From: Halomonas huangheensis
Lineage (GTDB): Bacteria; Pseudomonadota; Gammaproteobacteria; Pseudomonadales; Halomonadaceae
Length of the DNA stretch: 64,000 nt
Direction of reading: 5' to 3'
Assembly (NCBI RefSeq): GCF_001431725.1
Contig: NZ_CP013106.1
Coordinates: 1,054,001-1,118,000 of the forward strand
The notes under the pieces are model-generated. The model was not told the origin of the DNA. It saw only the letters and a list, made by a program, of their open reading frames with translations, and searched no databases. The position numbers and the translations under genes are program-made. Shown here one piece after another: positions 62,420 to 64,000 of the stretch. How positions within the stretch are numbered: position 1 is the first letter of the stretch; each line of letters begins with the position of its first letter.

Positions 62420-64000
62420 ATGACTCAATACAGTGCCAGTTCGATCGAGGTGCTCTCCGGGCTTGAGCCCGTGCGTAAGCGCCCCGGTATGTACACCGAT
62501 ACGTCCAGGCCCAATCACCTGGTGCAGGAAGTCATCGACAACAGTGTCGATGAGGCGCTGGCAGAATACGCCAACGAGATTTGCGTCAAGTTGCTTGCCG
62601 ACGGCGGAGTGGAGGTCGAGGATAACGGCCGCGGCATGCCGATCGATATCCACCCCGAACATGGGGTCTCGGGTATCGAATTGATCATGACCCGGCTGCA
62701 CGCCGGCGGTAAGTTCTCCTCCTCCAGCTACCGTTTTTCCGGTGGCTTGCATGGGGTTGGGGTATCCGTCGTCAATGCCTTGTCGCAGCGTCTCGAAGTC
62801 GAAGTGCTGCGCGATGGACAACGCCATGGCATGGCGTTCGAGCATGGCGATACGGTTTCGCCTCTTGAGGTCATCGGTACCGCCGCCAAGCGCGCTCGCG
62901 GTACCCTGGTGCGCTTCTGGCCTGAAACCAGTTACTTCGATAGCCCCAACCTCTCGATTTCACGGCTCAAGCATCTGTTGCGTGCAAAGGCCGTGCTCTG
63001 TCCGGGACTCAAGGTCGAACTGACCGAGGTCGACGGTACCGTTACCACCTGGCAATTCGAGGATGGCCTGCGCGATTACCTGGCGCAGACCACCGATGGC
63101 TATGAGGTCATACCGGTATCGCCCTTCGTAGGGCATTTTTCCGATGATGACCAGGCGGTGGACTGGGCGATTCAGTGGCTGCCGGAGGGCGGCGACTCGT
63201 TGATGGAAAGCTACGTCAACCTGATTCCCACTGCTCAGGGCGGTACTCACGTCAATGGCTTGCGCTCCGGGCTGCTTGAAGCGCTGCGCGAGTTCTGTGA
63301 ATACCGCAGCATACTGCCGCGTGGCGTCAAGTTGACCGCCGAGGATCTCTGGGAGCGGGTCGCCTATGTGCTATCGGTGAAGATGCTCGACCCGCAGTTT
63401 GCCGGCCAGACCAAGGAGCGTCTGTCGTCACGCACTGTGGCGGGGTTCGTTTCCGGTGTGGTCAAGGATGCCTTCTCGTTGTGGCTCAACCACCATGTCG
63501 ACCAGGCCGAGGCGCTGGCGGAAATGGTGATCAGCGCAGCCCAGCGGCGCCAGAAAAGCTCGAAAAAGGTCGCCCGCAAGAAGGTCACCTCCGGCCCGGC
63601 GTTGCCCGGCAAACTGGCCGACTGCAGTGGTCAGGACCCGGCGCTCAGCGAACTGTTTCTGGTCGAGGGTGACTCGGCCGGTGGCAGCGCCAAGCAGGCA
63701 CGTAACCGTGAGAGCCAGGCGATCCTGCCGCTGCGCGGCAAGATCCTCAATACCTGGGAAGTCGAATCTCACGATATCTATGGCTCTCAGGAAGTTCATG
63801 ATATCGCGGTCGCCATCGGCATGGACCCGGTCAGCGAGGATCTGTCCAAGCTGCGCTACCACAAGATCTGTATCCTCGCCGATGCCGACTCCGACGGCCT
63901 GCACATCGCGACGCTGCTGTGTGCCCTGTTCGTGCGTCATTTTCCGGCGCTGGTCGATGCTGGCCATGTGTTTGTCGCCATGCCCCCGCTGTACCGCATC
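62420..64000 (+). CDS. parE: DNA topoisomerase IV subunit B, 5' part
   Basis: The first 527 codons are in the window and the gene runs off the right edge. The ATPase domain shows SSIEVLSGLEPVRKRPGMYTDT, the Bergerat-fold motifs EVIDNSVDEALA, EDNGRGMPIDIHPEHGVSG and GGLHGVGVSVVNALS. The TOPRIM region begins near SELFLVEGDSAGGSAKQARNR and continues ILPLRGKILN and LADADSDGLHI. Pattern and length favour ParE over GyrB (no insert, LVQEVIDNSVDEA form). It lies 54 nt after yqiA. Confidence 0.95.
   Translation, partial: MTQYSASSIEVLSGLEPVRKRPGMYTDTSRPNHLVQEVIDNSVDEALAEYANEICVKLLADGGVEVEDNGRGMPIDIHPEHGVSGIELIMTRLHAGGKFSSSSYRFSGGLHGVGVSVVNALSQRLEVEVLRDGQRHGMAFEHGDTVSPLEVIGTAAKRARGTLVRFWPETSYFDSPNLSISRLKHLLRAKAVLCPGLKVELTEVDGTVTTWQFEDGLRDYLAQTTDGYEVIPVSPFVGHFSDDDQAVDWAIQWLPEGGDSLMESYVNLIPTAQGGTHVNGLRSGLLEALREFCEYRSILPRGVKLTAEDLWERVAYVLSVKMLDPQFAGQTKERLSSRTVAGFVSGVVKDAFSLWLNHHVDQAEALAEMVISAAQRRQKSSKKVARKKVTSGPALPGKLADCSGQDPALSELFLVEGDSAGGSAKQARNRESQAILPLRGKILNTWEVESHDIYGSQEVHDIAVAIGMDPVSEDLSKLRYHKICILADADSDGLHIATLLCALFVRHFPALVDAGHVFVAMPPLYRI

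Overview
The window is chromosomal DNA from a moderately GC-rich gammaproteobacterium, most likely Halomonas or a close relative (Halomonadaceae). This is judged from protein resemblance: AlgQ/Rsd, type 2 malate dehydrogenase, GreB and CysN look Pseudomonas/Halomonas-like. A very acidic porin and other Asp/Glu-rich exported proteins fit a halophile. No plasmid, prophage, integrase, rRNA or CRISPR signal was seen.

Region 1 (1-23.2 kb) is mostly core genome: the end of msrB, tex, gshA-dsbB, rsd, mdh, a SerB-like HAD phosphatase, rppH-ptsP, an NRDE protein, a membrane-anchored receiver protein overlapping a TauE/SafE permease, lgt, thyA-folA, a coiled-coil ProQ-domain protein, an acidic porin, a two-domain secreted protein and a membrane diguanylate cyclase.

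Region 2 (23.2-35.3 kb) is a minus-strand cluster: an exported sulfatase with its own terminator, then exported HAD phosphatase, MoxR ATPase, DUF58, DUF4381, BatA-like VWA, BatB/BatC-like VWA-TPR, BatD-like protein and an exported eight-heme cytochrome c with HEAT and TPR repeats. Most junctions overlap by 1-11 nt, so it behaves as one operon.

Region 3 (35.3-48.4 kb) is accessory: an AT-rich gap, a GFA protein, a divergent HxlR/glutathione S-transferase pair, an exported M20 peptidase, then a catabolic island. The island encodes a DUF1537 acid-sugar kinase, a RuBisCO-like protein, a VOC protein, a three-gene TRAP transporter and a divergent LacI regulator. It is bracketed by two direct copies of a small exported-protein gene with related upstream DNA. 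A MITE-like element abuts one copy and tRNA-Arg(CCU) lies just beyond. The likely scheme is TRAP uptake of an acidic sugar, phosphorylation by the kinase and C-C bond chemistry by the RuBisCO-like protein, controlled by LacI.

Region 4 (48.4-64 kb) returns to core genes: cmoM-rsmC, greB, a TPR protein, nudF-yqiB-cpdA, cysD-cysN (separated by the remnant of a four-helix-bundle element), rof behind a long leader, cmoA-cmoB, pgi, yqiA and the start of parE. CmoA, CmoB and CmoM together make the wobble-uridine modification cmo5U/mcmo5U.

A theme across the window is degenerate tandem repeats of period 15 nt, unrelated in sequence between loci, in linkers, protein tails and intergenic DNA.
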